Positions 20,427-30,704 of a stretch of DNA of 64,000 nucleotides are shown here, piece after piece. Position 1 is the first letter of the stretch. Every line of letters starts with the position of its first letter. The notes under the pieces were generated by a model. That model had not been told where the DNA came from and ran no database searches. It saw nothing but the letters and a program-made list of their open reading frames with translations. Made by a program: the position numbers and the translations under genes. Source of the DNA: Harmothoe impar (Eukaryota; Annelida; Polychaeta; Phyllodocida; Polynoidae); assembly GCA_947462335.1 (NCBI GenBank), contig OX381721.1, positions 36,916,488 through 36,980,487 on the forward strand, read 5' to 3'.

Positions 20427-21120
20427 ATTTTTGATTAGTATGCCACTTTGGTCGAGTCTACACCAAGAAATGTTTGGAGAGTGACATGTCTGCTACAGAC
20501 TTAAACAGCTCAGAGAGGGATTTGCCAGTCAGACTCAGGCTCAGAATGGTCTCCTATAGTCAGTCTGGTGGCTGGAACACTGTTGGTGCTGGCACACTCC
20601 ATGTGACTGTGCTGCGGCTGGTTGGCGGGATAATTCATAGCCGCTGTTCCACTGCAGTGACTTTCCTGCGAATATAGTTGTATGACAAACAATTTTAGGA
20701 GCAGACTCCCAAAAATTAAAAAGATTCAGACTAATGTCAATACATTCGCACACTGCATGTCCCTCTCAAAAGTGTTGTCACAGGCTCTCAAAGCAGCAGA
20801 TCCACATCTGGAACGTTTATTCTGTGTTTACTCGTACAAGATTGTTGCAGCAAAAAACGAGCGAATTTGCGGCAGTTGATCACCTCCTTATGTATGTGGC
20901 TTTGACTTAAGCGGTAGCATGCTGCTTTATGAATATATCCATCTAGACTGTCGAGAAGTCCCCGGGCCGTTATTAGGGACTGTCCCCGACTGCAGGGGCC
21001 ACCTTGAATAGCAGGGTGTTCCCTGCTTTCCTGCTGGCTCAACTCGCTGATGTTATAGTGGGATTAGAGATTGGCAGAAGTCACGTAATCAAACAGTTGG
21101 AAGAGGAATCTATTTATAGA

Positions 21121-21180
21121 AGGTCACGTGTTAATGACGTCACGCGCCTATATAAGGACTGCGAGTTGGGGCCAGCGGCA
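21121..21180 (+). promoter_or_regulatory. Candidate TATA promoter with E-box and CRE
   Basis: In 40 bases there are CACGTG (21125-21130, E-box), a full palindromic CRE TGACGTCA (21135-21142) and TATATAAGG (21149-21157, TATA box). The expected start site is about 21180. The 300 bases around it are GC- and CpG-richer than the neighbouring repeats, with another CACGT half-site near 21083. Such tight order is typical of a cAMP/CREB-responsive TATA promoter; an LTR or other mobile-element promoter is the main alternative. No matching copy was seen elsewhere in the window. Confidence 0.5.
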
Positions 21181-21260
21181 ACAGCACGTTATAAACCTAA
21201 GATCAGGCGACACGGGAGCGATCTTTGTTTGGCACGATGAACTAATATCCATCTACTATC

Positions 21261-21276
21261 ATGAAAAAGTTTGCTT
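21261..21276 (+). CDS. Possible short first coding exon after the CRE/TATA promoter
   Basis: About 80 bases downstream of the predicted start site, ATCATGAAAAAGTTTGCTT is followed at once by GTAAGTG, a near-consensus splice donor at 21277. The exon would encode Met-Lys-Lys-Phe-Ala plus one base, which could begin a signal peptide. A two-codon upstream frame (ATGAACTAA) lies at 21237. No acceptor or second exon could be identified, so the call rests on position and the donor only. Confidence 0.22.
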
Positions 21277-21649
21277 GTAAGTGAATGTTCGTGCAGTGCA
21301 TTGCAGTACACATGCAGATGACAGTACATCAATACACAACTTAGTGTTGGGTTATATGATACTAGTTTTCCTACTTGCATGAGTTCAGAAACTGAGCAGA
21401 TTCCACCGCAGGGCTTCTCTCGAGTGGTGCGTATACTTTTTAAACCTCTGAATTATCTGTCTCGGCGTGTATAGCTTTTTAACAATAGCATGTATGCTGG
21501 TAGCCCGCAGGTTTTAGTGCCGACCATCAACAGGGAGGTTTAGATCACGACGTGTACAGCAACTGACAACTATATAGGACAAATCCTAGTCAGCCAGTTA
21601 TAACATCTTTGGTTCAGCCCCTGGGAAAACTAATTTATTTTTTGGAAAT

Positions 21650-21960
21650 ACAAGATCTCCTATGCTTTAGCACTGGAAGGCCATATTCAATGCCCCAATC
21701 GGATACAATGTTGCCATATTCAATGGGGTAAGAAAAAGTACTTTTTCCTTCATTAAATGGCTTGAAATAAAAATATAAACACAAATGCCAACTACATTGA
21801 TACCGCTCTGATGTATTTCACTTGTGGGGGCTGGGGCACATCCCACTCAGCCTGTGGCTTTATGGGTTGCTGCCCCAGCCCCCACTCGTGAAATACAACA
21901 GAGATAGTAACAAGGGCGTAGGCATTTGTCTATATATTTATATTTAATTCTAATTATCAG
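21650..21960. mobile_element. Family F MITE
   Basis: AAATATAAACACAAATGCCA, then ACTACATTGATACC (about 21772), pairs with GTAGGCATTTGTCTATATAT (about 21930), around a GTGGGGGCTGGGGCACATCC / GCCCCAGCCCCCAC hairpin. The outer part CATATTCAATGGGGTAAGAA is shared with 27820 and 50170. Confidence 0.75.
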
Positions 21961-22153
21961 GAAACCACATTTAAACTACATTGATTACATATTAAATCCT
22001 AACTATTGACGGACACAATACAATATTAAGTAAACCGATTCGGTTAAATTCATTCAATTGTTTCTTTAATTTCTTTCATTAATGGCTGTAATGATGCAAG
22101 CAGTTATACCTGGGTATGCAGGGGTTAAAATAATCTATGCCCAATGAGTCATG

Positions 22154-22637
22154 GCCGTAGCACTGTATCTGTGACCCCTGCAGCTCAATCATGGCCACCT
22201 AATGACTGTGTCCTACACTGAAAATCCATAGGTTGAAAGGGTTAGTCAGTACAGACTAACCTAGGTTGGTCATATGAGTGTTAGTCACAATGGCAAAGTT
22301 ATATTCAAAAATGACCAAGGGGTCAGTCAGTAGTGGCTAGCCTAGGTTCAGCATCGGTGCATTGTGTTTGTATACCACTAGCTGGTGCCACCTGTGATGA
22401 CTACTCAGTGGCTCCCCCTGGAAATAAAAAGACCAAGGTGGGTTGGTCAGTAGTGACCAACCTGACAATAATAACTAATCTAGGTTGGTCGTACAGGGAG
22501 CCAAAAAATGACTAACTAGGTTAGGCACTAGTGACTGAGAGATTGGTCGTATAGGGAGCTTAGGAATATCAGTGTAGCAGTGTATATGTGAAAGCTGCAG
22601 CTCAATCATGGCCACCTAATGACTGTGTCCTATAGGA
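22154..22637. repeat. 60-bp direct repeats flanking a family A copy
   Basis: The segment GTAGCACTGTATCTGTGACC..CTGCAGCTCAATCATGGCCA..GACTGTGTCCTA (22155-22216) recurs immediately after the MITE (22574-22635) with a few changes. A normal DNA transposon would leave only a few bases duplicated, so this is either a pre-existing tandem repeat or an unusual duplication. Confidence 0.8.
22213..22577 (+). mobile_element. Family A MITE, copy 2
   Basis: CTACACTGAAAATCCATAGG to CCTAGGAATATCAGTGTAG, full-length and close to the 5653 copy. The frame at 22333-22515 lies inside it and is not a gene. Confidence 0.92.
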
Positions 22638-22666
22638 CCCTACCTCATCTACTCTCACCTTACACC

Positions 22667-23201
22667 TACAGACCAATGCAGCAAGAAAGGGCGACTTTTT
22701 TTTATCTTAAGGTCCTCATACCATTTTCTGTAATCATTATGTTTTTGGATGGTTTAAAATAATATATCACATACTTAGAATCCCATTTCGGTTTAACAGG
22801 TGGCATTTAGTAATGTGAATGAACTGACAGTTTCGACTATCAATAAGTCTTCATCAGGGTTTGATATTATAATCATTATGTAGTGGTTATAGGACGAGTA
22901 CCAAGCTGTATGCGAAATACAGTGAATACCCCTACAGATTGGTACTAGGCATATAACTACTTTATACCACTAGCTGTATGCAGTATACAATAGGTGTGAA
23001 ATGCGTTGTTCTCTGTGCCTGCTGTGGTATAAGTTTGTGAACGTCTCATATTAGGAGATTTAGAGGACAATTATCTTTCAAATAGTAGAAAGTAGAATAC
23101 AGGATTTTTGAGGTTATATCTATATTTTTCCCATAATGCTTTAATATGATTTTTTTTAAAACGTTCTGAAAGTGACCCTTTCTTACTGCGTTGGTCTATA
23201 G
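22667..23201. mobile_element. Family Y MITE, copy 2, with insertion
   Basis: CTACAGACCAATGCAGCAAG at the left and CTTACTGCGTTGGTCTATAG at the right. Internal landmarks CTTTCAAATAGTA and CAGGAT are as in copy 1. An extra 300 bases at about 22742-23040, starting near GATGGTTTAAAATAATATAT, have no partner in copy 1 and are a further insertion of unknown type. Confidence 0.72.
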
Positions 23202-23400
23202 GACCTGTTGTCTGTAGGCTACATGTTCCTCCATCTAGCCCTGCTGCTTGTTAGCAAAGTCTGGATGGCACATGAGCCATTTTGTATGCAACTGGAGTAA
23301 TGCCAGAGTGGCATCAATATTCCTCCAATCAGGTGACTCCCTTTATGTTGGCAAAGTAACTGTCTGACCTCTATGGGATTTACAAAGCTCCCTGGCTCAC

Positions 23401-23683
23401 CTACACTGATATTCCTAGGCTCCCTATACGCCCAACCTCTCAGTCACTAGTGCCTAACCTAGTTAGTCATCTTTTGGCTCCCGATACGACCAACCAACTT
23501 GTTATTGTCAGGTTGGTCAGAACTGACCAACCAACCTTAGTCTTTTCATTTCCTAGGTTAGCCACTACTGACTGACCCCTCAATCATTTTTGTATATACA
23601 TTTGCCATTCTGACTAACACTCATATGACCAACCTAGGATAGTCTGTACTGACTAACCCTTTCAACCTTTGGATTTTCAGTGT
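23401..23683 (-). mobile_element. Family A MITE, copy 3, inverted and shortened
   Basis: CTACACTGATATTCCTAGGC at 23401 and CTTTGGATTTTCAGTGTT at the end are the complement of the family ends. About 80 bases of the interior are missing compared with the 5653 copy. Confidence 0.88.
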
Positions 23684-23790
23684 TGGAGAGTCAAAAAGTT
23701 ACCAGGGCTCCACTTGAGTGTGCTGTCATTGTGGAGGCAGCCTGGACTCCTTTTTGACGCTGCTGCTTTTCTCTATGAAGGCATTACCTG
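23684..23790. mobile_element. Family C fragment
   Basis: TTGTGGAGGCAGCCTGGACT, then CCTTTTTGACGCTGCTGC and TTTTCTCTATG, matches the right end of family C. The left end is largely lost. Confidence 0.6.
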
Positions 23791-23989
23791 AATGCTGAGT
23801 CAGGGTCCAACCTAGCCCTCCACAGAGGGACTAGGTTGGACCCTCCTTCTGCTGAATGCAGGGAAGTGTGTCCCTATATGTGTGTCCACTATACGACAAG
23901 TAAAGTGGAATATTTCACCTGTTTGACGTCCAGTAATATGTACATATTTTCGAATATATTTCCTAGATATATTCCACTTTGACTACAGG

Positions 23990-24368
23990 TAGGCTGTGTC
24001 CACTGGGGTTATAAATTGCTCCCCAGACCGCCCAGGGCATACATAGATGAGGCATTATGATAGAATAAAGAGCATATCGCCCTATTTCTGCACCAAATAT
24101 CAAACATGTTAGATATATAAATTTCCACTTTTGTCGTCCACATTTGACACCCCCAGATTGCTATCCCACTTTTCTATTTGCAAATTTTGTTGTCCACTGT
24201 GTCCCAGCATATATTTCATATTTTTGTTCAAATTCACGTTGTAACGGACGACAAACAGCTTTATATATGCAGGGGTAGATTCTCTAACCTGTGGGCCTGG
24301 GTGGCCCGGGTGGCCCATGTCAGAAAAAGTTAGTGTCTATCCCTGTATATGCCAGTGGACACAGGCCT
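23990..24368. mobile_element. Family X MITE
   Basis: AGGCTGTGTCCACTGGGGTT at the left pairs with GCCAGTGGACACAGGCCT at the right. The interior has TTGTCGTCCACATTTG and AACGGACGACAAA. A small AAAGTGGAATAT / ATATTCCACTTT inverted repeat lies just to the left (23899-23982). Confidence 0.7.
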
Positions 24369-24972
24369 TTTAGGACTTCAGGAGGGCTAAAAAGCTTAGC
24401 TGTACTGCAAAAAGAGATTCCAATCTGTGTCTCTATATTTCTCTATGTGAGATACCGTCAGGACCTCACTTATATTATGGAAGGTGTTGGAGCAGGACTA
24501 AGAATAATGAAGCGCCGCACGGAAACGCGACACTAGTCATTCCGCTGAAACAGATGAGAAACCCAGTCTACCCCACACCTCCCCCCATTCATACAGTCCC
24601 TACCTCCCTCCCTGGGGACATTATCCTCTAGGTCCAGGTTTTGTTGTAAGCTGCCTCTCTCACATACAGAGACCTGAGCAGTACCTACTAGGACTGCACA
24701 TGTACCTAGTCTAGTAGAGACAGCCAGACACACAAACAGACAAACTCATACTTACAGGGCTGTAGGCAGAGATAGACAGAGGCAGTTTTAAACATCCAAT
24801 CCTGTAGAGGATTGAATGGCAATGTCAAGTTTGAGATGATTTCGTTTTCAAAGGGATTAGGCCAGACATAGAAGTAGATCATCATAGACATATGGATATA
24901 CTTATGATTGACATACTGCTAATAATCAGGGAAGATGGATAACTTCCTTGATTCATGCAGACCCTCCTAGTC
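24369..24972. other. No gene seen
   Basis: No inverted ends, RNA gene or constrained frame recognised. TTGTTGTAAGCTGCCTCTCT at about 24641 recurs at 25130, on the other side of the CCCAGTGGGCAC element, pointing to a decayed local repeat. Confidence 0.4.
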
Positions 24973-25081
24973 TCCAGTGGGCACAAAACTCAGTTTAATG
25001 TTAAATCAATGTTGCATCAACATTGAATCAACATTGTCAACCAGTTTTCAATGTTGATTCAATGTTCTGTGCCCACTGGGA
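24973..25081. mobile_element. CCCAGTGGGCAC MITE, copy 2
   Basis: TCCAGTGGGCACAAAACTCA to GTTCTGTGCCCACTGGGA: better-preserved terminal repeats than the 4635 copy, with the same ATCAACATTGAATC core. Confidence 0.9.
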
Positions 25082-26363
25082 TCCTACGTCCCTGGGGGAA
25101 TTATTCCCTAGGTACAAGGTACCTCATTTTGTTGTAAGCTGCCTCTCTAACACACACTGTAAAATGGTAGTTGACATTTTTGTAGGTTTACATTTTATTT
25201 TAATCTAGGTCTACAGTTTACTTTAGCTTAACAGTAGCATCTATTGTAAATCTACAGTACTCTACTTTGAATCCATTCTCCAGTAGATTCTACTGTAGAT
25301 CTACAGTAGATTCTAGTGTGCACATACACCATTTGCAGTGTAAAGGGATGAACTGTAGTAGCTGTAAGCACTGTAGAAGTATTTGGTATAGCAGACAGTC
25401 AGTGACAGAACCAGACAGGCTGACAAATACTGATACATATGTTCCGCATAGAAAAGGATATAGCTACTATGTATTAAAGCTACTATGTCAGCTGATTTTG
25501 GATGACTTTCAAACAAACAAAAATTGATATAGAAATCGATATGCAGATATGAAGCGGGATGGCTACAGCTTTTTAAATTAGCAGGCAAACAGAAAGGATG
25601 CCCCACTGGTCTTTCTTCATGTGAGTAGACAGCCATTTTACGTGCATATATGTATTCTGCATTTCTGCTGACAAACGTGAAGGTGTACAAAGATACAGAG
25701 AGTTGGAGCTAGATACAAGCACTCTGTTGGAGACTAGGTACGGTCATTGGGATGCCGAGCCCCTGTTATCAAACCGTGCCCTATCGGGGACTTTCTCACC
25801 CAAATCCTACTGTATAGGACGGCCATTCTGAGGCATCGGTTGATTCAGGAAGACGCTCTTGGAGAGGTCCAAGCCTGCAGCTGGCCTTGCACAATCTCAG
25901 TGAAAATTCTAACTTTGTAAAAATTATACTGCTTAAGGCTATCACACGTAGACTAACTTAATCGGTCAATTGGGACGGTGACCAGGGTAATTACAGGGAG
26001 CAGACATCCTCCCGATCAAGTCACGATGATCTATCAAATTTGCCCAATTAGACCAGCCAATGTAGTCCGGCAATTCTATTGACCCCTCTAGCGAGACAAG
26101 TGATGGCTGTAACCGTACAGAGAGATATCTGACTCGGGTGGCGCCAGGCCTAGGCACAGAATCCTGTATATGGCTTAAACAGAGGAGCATGTATCGGCGG
26201 TATTGCGTGTTTGAGGGCCATCAGAGGCTGCTTATCCACTGGGCGGTACAGGGGAGGGGGACTCTTTGAGTGAGGGACCAGGGTTCAATACATAGGGTGG
26301 ATTGTACCAAGCAGTCTAAGGTATAAAGGAGGTATCCTGTACTAGTGGTGACTGCATGAGGCC
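25082..26363. other. No gene seen; 22-bp perfect palindrome inside
   Basis: 25200-25320 repeats CTACAGTA / TACTGTAG, culminating in the perfect palindrome TCTACTGTAGATCTACAGTAGA cut at its centre (AGATCT, 25289-25310). The rest, including 25700-26360, is unassigned. The 125-codon minus frame at 25313-25690 has no domain I recognise and overlaps the palindrome region. Confidence 0.4.
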
Positions 26364-26460
26364 TTAAAGTGGCATTCTCACCGCGCGTTTCACACTTTCA
26401 ATTTGAGTACTGTTCTAGTCTGCTATGTGGTAAGTGCGAGTGGTGAGAATGGCCCTTTAA
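26364..26460. mobile_element. 97-bp TTAA MITE
   Basis: TTAAAGTGGCATTCTCACC at the left is the complement of GGTGAGAATGGCCCTTTAA at the right. TTAA at both ends is the target signature of piggyBac-type elements. Nothing is encoded. Confidence 0.85.
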
Positions 26461-26639
26461 AGCCCAAGTGCCCCTATATAAAGGGCTGAGTACCCGTCCC
26501 GGCCCCACTCCAACTGTCGCTAGAGGGGTACCAAGACCTGCACCTTTAGCACTGGCATGCGTAACCCTAGTGTATAAAAACAGTGAGTGATATCTAGTGT
26601 TAATGTTCTGTTGGTGCTTCATACTGACCACACTCAAGT

Positions 26640-27190
26640 GTATCAATCCTTAACCCACGGTGGAGGGCTAAGACAAAGGATTCGCACCTTGGTTATATTG
26701 CATACCCGAGGGTTAAGTAATCGACTCGGTGTATAACACCTCGTCTTGACCTTGTGGGGCAGTGGTTATGAGGCATACCAAGGTACAGGTGTAGTCTATC
26801 TAACACTTAAACCACGGTGGTGGGGGAGAACAATAGAGTTCGCACCTTGGTTATACTGCATACCCTGGTTTAAAATAGATAGACAATGGTTATGAAAAGG
26901 TATGTAGATTAACCACAGCTTGCTGGTAGGGCGACTTGGGCTTTGCCCACGTCTGGCCCCACCAGTCAGCTGTGGTTAATTCTACATACCTTCTCATAAC
27001 CATTGCCTATCTATTACTTACACCACAGTTGGCTGAGAGAATAAAGGAAATGGTCTGACTGTATTTTACGTTCAAGGCTGTATGTTGATCCATTGAGCAC
27101 ATGCTCCTACTGTGAGCGTAAGTCAGATATGATACATGTGACAATGGTATAATTATCCACGGTTGGCGCCTTGGACATTTACCCTTCCCT
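26640..27190. repeat. CCACGGTGG repeat region with a large hairpin
   Basis: Two degenerate copies of a module with CCACGGTGG, TTCGCACCTTGGTTATA and TGCATACCC (26655-26710 and 26812-26870), with related CCACGGTTGGCGCCTTGGA at 27157. A near-perfect hairpin occupies 26872-27015. Confidence 0.65.
26872..27015. repeat. 144-bp near-perfect inverted repeat
   Basis: Arms of about 48 bp: AATAGATAGACAATGGTTAT and onward through GTATGTAGATTAACCACAG, mirrored by CTGTGGTTAATTCTACATAC and onward to ATTGCCTATCTATT, with two or three mismatches. The loop of about 45 bp is GC-rich (GGGCGACTTGGGCTTTGCCC). It could form a cruciform in DNA or a long hairpin in RNA. Confidence 0.92.
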
Positions 27191-27459
27191 TGGTTTATAA
27201 CACTTATACAGCAAGTCACTTGTACCATATCTACTGCATGCAGCAGGAAGACACAACTTGCAAGTTAATAGAGGTGGGAAGAAGGTTCTGGTATGTGAAT
27301 GTTCCTGGTGAGAGTGGAATTAGGAGGAAGACAGAATGACAGTCTCATTTCTCTCTGCTAAACACACACATACACTCGTTATACACTGTTGATAACTAGT
27401 ATAGATCAACAGTAGAATAAGCTGTAGTTTTACTGTTTTTTGGTTTTTTTTTGAGATAC

Positions 27460-27935
27460 AAAACTGTGAGCACCGTATTAAATGCCCTGCCCCCCCATTG
27501 AATACTAACGTAAAACGCCATACGATTTGCATATGGGACATTGTACACCACGGATCCACAAGTGGCTTTATTCTACCTACAACAACAACAACCGCAAACA
27601 TTTATGATCATTTTCCTGTTTAAATCATGAAAATCTACCCATAAATAACGATTTTAGAGCTGATTTTGAGGAGGGCCATGGACAGGATGACTGTGGTACG
27701 CCCCGCTGACACCAGCGTGGCGTACCACCGTTGTACGCCACGCTAACAGGCATATGACGTTCAGTGCTTTACATATACAACCTCCATTTGCTTTGTCGTT
27801 GTAGGTAGAATAAAATGGGGCTGTATTCAATAGGCTAAGAAAAACTTACCTAAGGAATGATGCCTGCGGCTTCATTCGATATGGCCCCAGCCTCCACTCG
27901 TGAAATACGTCAGTGTGTTGGCATTTGTCTATATA
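27460..27935. mobile_element. Family F MITE with nested insertion
   Basis: The outer parts CCGTATTAAATGCC and CATTGAATAC on the left, and GGCTGTATTCAATAGGCTAA with TTGGCATTTGTCTATATATT on the right, belong to family F. A 250-bp element (27565-27814) splits it. Confidence 0.65.
27565..27814. mobile_element. Nested MITE (TTATTCTACCTACAACAAC ends)
   Basis: TTTATTCTACCTACAACAAC at the left pairs with TCGTTGTAGGTAGAATAAAA at the right. The interior contains a strong short hairpin GCGTGGCGTAC / GTACGCCACGC (27715-27743). Confidence 0.8.
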
Positions 27936-28263
27936 TTTACCGCAGTATGAGTGCATATATATGGTCAGTAGAATCTATAGTTAGCTTTCAAAGAAACATT
28001 TATCTATGTACCTCTCTCTGTCTCTCCTTATCGCTATGTCTGTCTTTTCATCAGACCTCTTTTGAACCTCCGGTAGCGATTCTGGATCTCCCCCTCATTC
28101 TACACTCACCATACCCCCCCCCATCCTGCACCCTCCTTCCCCCTGAACCCCACCCTCCCCCCGCTGCTCTGTATGCAGAGGTGGGCCCCAATAAAAGACA
28201 GCCCCTAGTGATGTATGCTTCTTAAGACTGTGATCTGACTGCCACTCTTAGATCAGCCTTCGG
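27936..28263. other. No gene seen; C-rich tract
   Basis: Pyrimidine-rich CTCTCTGTCTCTC and CCCCCCCCATCCTG stretches support the long frame at 27857-28225 by composition alone. GGGCCCCAATAAAAGACAGC, then CCTAGTGATGTA, (28184-28215) has a relative at 31380-31407. Confidence 0.4.
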
Positions 28264-28502
28264 TTTAACCATTTGAAGAGCTGCATGGTGCTTTAATGTG
28301 TATTGCCGCTTGTCACGATGGCCAGTAACTCGCCAGAGCTGTGTTTAAGTTACACGCCGCCCATATTGGGCTAGTACATGTCCACAGGGAAGGCATGATG
28401 CATGCATGCAGCTACAACAACTAGATGCATCATGGATGCAGCCAAGCATCATGACGGCAAAAGGCAGAGCACATTAAAGCATCATGCCGCCCTGAAATGG
28501 TT
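28264..28502. mobile_element. Family E MITE, degraded
   Basis: Left TTTAACCATTTGAAGAGC, right CATCATGCCGCCCTGAAATG. It has ATGCATGCATGCAGC and GCATCATGGATGCAGCC, but the hairpins are weakened by substitutions. Confidence 0.65.
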
Positions 28503-28737
28503 CAGGGCTGTACAGGGGCGGAATTAAGGGAGCCAGGGCCGTCTTGAAAGCACATCTATATAATGAGAACTGTACAGGGGGGAAGTGAGTCAAGTCTGGT
28601 CTGAAAATTGGTTTCTTTTTCTCTCCATAGTCCAATATTAGGGTGTTGCATCAAAAATTAATTAATTACCCAAGAGAATATCTATTGTGATGTTGATAGA
28701 GGGGGGTTGAAGAATCTCTGAAATCATTACCCCCTCT

Positions 28738-28957
28738 GGAGGGTCTTTCAGAACGGACTCGTCAGCCGTCATAATGCGATTTTCGTCAATATTGCAATAT
28801 TTGCAATTGATGAGAGTATTTGTATCTGGCAAAATCAAGTATTTACTATAGATTATAACAGAAATTCTCGTGAAAAACTTTTTCTAATGGTCGCCAAACA
28901 GGTTTCGTCACGTCACCAGTTTCCTACGACCACATCAGTTGTTCTGAATGAGCCTCC
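28738..28957 (+). mobile_element. Family B MITE, short copy
   Basis: GGAGGGTCTTTCAGAACGGA to GTTCTGAATGAGCCTCC, 220 bp. It lacks about 140 bp of interior relative to the 6860 copy. Confidence 0.85.
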
Positions 28958-28964
28958 TGCTCTA

Positions 28965-29225
28965 TATATAGTCTGTGAGACGGATGGTAACGTGATTGGT
29001 TAGACAACCTTCAACTCATTTATTTTATGACAGTCACTTAGAAGAGTCTGGAGACAAGTTTACTTTTTCAGTGTACAGATTGCCTCCAGAACGACTCCCT
29101 GCCTTATTAGGGGAACCTAGGTGACTGCCTGGATGACCTATGGGAGTCACCTGGGGGAGTCACATAGTCCCTGACTCACCTAAGGGAGTCACCCAAGGAC
29201 CTGGGCGAGGCTTGACTGTTGAGGC
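28965..29225. mobile_element. Fragments of family U and family C
   Basis: 28970-29075 holds the right half of family U (TTATTTTATGACAGTCACTT, GAAGAGTCTGGAGACAAGTT, CAGTGTA), compare 55675-55733. 29080-29225 holds family C interior (GATTGCCTCCAGAACGACTC, GGGAGTCACCTGGGGGAGTC). Both are truncated and abut. Confidence 0.65.
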
Positions 29226-29669
29226 AGAGTCGTGCTTCGATCCCTTTGAATGTAATGTTGGAATCTTAACACTGATTAATTTTGGCAAGGCAATAAATTG
29301 TCACACTTATGTTATAATTTCATGTCATCCGTCTTTACATGACTAAAACATAATGAAAATATGGTATCTTCTAGCATATCAATTCTCAATTCTTACTTCT
29401 TGACTCCAGCATAAAGCTACAAATATCTTATTGAATAAAATTTCTTTTTCAAATATCAGTTCAATGGCCTACCTCTGTCATTAATATAATAACATCTTCT
29501 ATTGCAACAAAGGAGGTGCCCATTGACCTATGTCTCGTAAATTATTCCTATAAATGGGGAACATATAAAGCCATACAGCTAGCAGCAACAAGTCACACTA
29601 TGCTAATGTCATCGGTCATGTAACAGAGTCTACCGTAAAGCCCTGCTTATGAGGCTCACTCACATATCA
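29226..29669. other. No gene seen
   Basis: AT-rich sequence; no element ends or constrained frame recognised. Confidence 0.4.
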
Positions 29670-30102
29670 GGAGGCTCTTTCAGAATGGACTCGTCAGTCG
29701 TCATGATTGGATTTTCATCAAAACGTGTCACCAGTGTTATTTTGGGTGTTGACAACCATGGCAAATGTAAAAATCCCTAGTGGTCATCAAAAGAATATAG
29801 TGGCCATTTCAGAAACTATAAATATACCCATATATATATCTATACACTCTAAGAAATGTGTGTTGTGTGAACATGCATAAAGAGTAACATACATGGCTTT
29901 TCAACACACTTTTGTATATACTTTTGAGATAACACACTTTGGGCAAAGAGTGTGTTAACAATACACATTGTTCTTAGATGGTACAGGGTGTGATTTTCTG
30001 ACGATTTCATCTTGTGAAACATATTTCACTGGTGGTCGTCAAATAGGTTTCGTCACGTCACCAGTTCCCTACGACCACGTCAGTTATTCTCAATGAGCCT
30101 CT
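29670..30102 (+). mobile_element. Family B MITE with nested MITE
   Basis: GGAGGCTCTTTCAGAATGGA to TTATTCTCAATGAGCCTC. A 140-bp element is inserted at 29843-29983, accounting for the longer size. Confidence 0.85.
29843..29983. mobile_element. Nested 140-bp MITE (CACTCTAAGAA ends)
   Basis: TACACTCTAAGAAATGTGTG at the left pairs with CACATTGTTCTTAGATGGTA at the right. The interior alternates GTGTG/ACACA blocks such as AACACACTTT and AGTGTGTTAAC. Confidence 0.8.
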
Positions 30103-30107
30103 ACGGA

Positions 30108-30335
30108 ATGGTTATCTTTTAACAACAGGGGGGTCGGTGAACTTTTGCGTGAGCAGGTTGAAATCTTTTTGGTCCCCCCAAGTGGGGGGGGGGGGAGATT
30201 ATGATATTTCCGTCCCCCCCCCAGGCAGGTGGAAATTGAACGCGGCCAACCCTATGACCTATATAGTAATGTCCAAAATATTTTGCCCCCCCTTCAAGGG
30301 GTCCAAATTCTTTTGGTCAAACTTCAGTTTTAATC
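30108..30335. mobile_element. Family J MITE, partial
   Basis: GTTATCTTTTAACAACAGGG and GCGTGAGCAGGTTGAAATC, with G- and C-runs, match the complement of the 13684 copy; the end with GGGGTCCAAATTCTTTTGGT is truncated. The 69-codon frame at 30137 is part of it. Confidence 0.72.
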
Positions 30336-30424
30336 GGAATATTTGAAAACCTCTTTTACTCCTGGATAGCCTGACATCTGCAGAACATCTGGTCTGGCAA
30401 AACCAGTAATTCTGCTTGACCAGT

Positions 30425-30643
30425 AGGGCCTTTTATAACGACTGACGTGGTCGTGGGTAAATGGTGAAGTGACAAAACCTGTTTCATGACCACTAGTAAA
30501 ATCTCCTTCAGATTTCTTGCTAAGATCTATAGAAAATAAATATAAATACCAAATTTTGCCAATTAGAAATGCCCTCTTCAAACACAAAAATTGATGAAAA
30601 TCCAATTATGACGACTGACGAGTCCATTCTGAAAGACCCTCCT
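30425..30643 (-). mobile_element. Family B MITE, inverted
   Basis: CGACTGACGTGGTCGTGGGT near the left and ACGACTGACGAGTCCATTCT, then GAAAGACCCTCC, at the right are the complement of the family ends. The left terminus is degraded. Two opposite-strand frames here are artefacts of the repeat. Confidence 0.78.
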
Positions 30644-30704
30644 GAGCCATATAAGGTGGCCACTGCCACTGTCATGCAGAAATTGACAAAGACGGCTATA
30701 CAGA

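Noticed and set aside
25313..25690. 125-codon minus frame
   Set aside because: No domain, overlaps a palindromic CTACAGTA repeat region, and has an opposite-strand frame of similar length.
26473..26483. TATA box CCTATATAAAG as a promoter
   Set aside because: No supporting motifs, start site or exon; lies next to a TTAA MITE.
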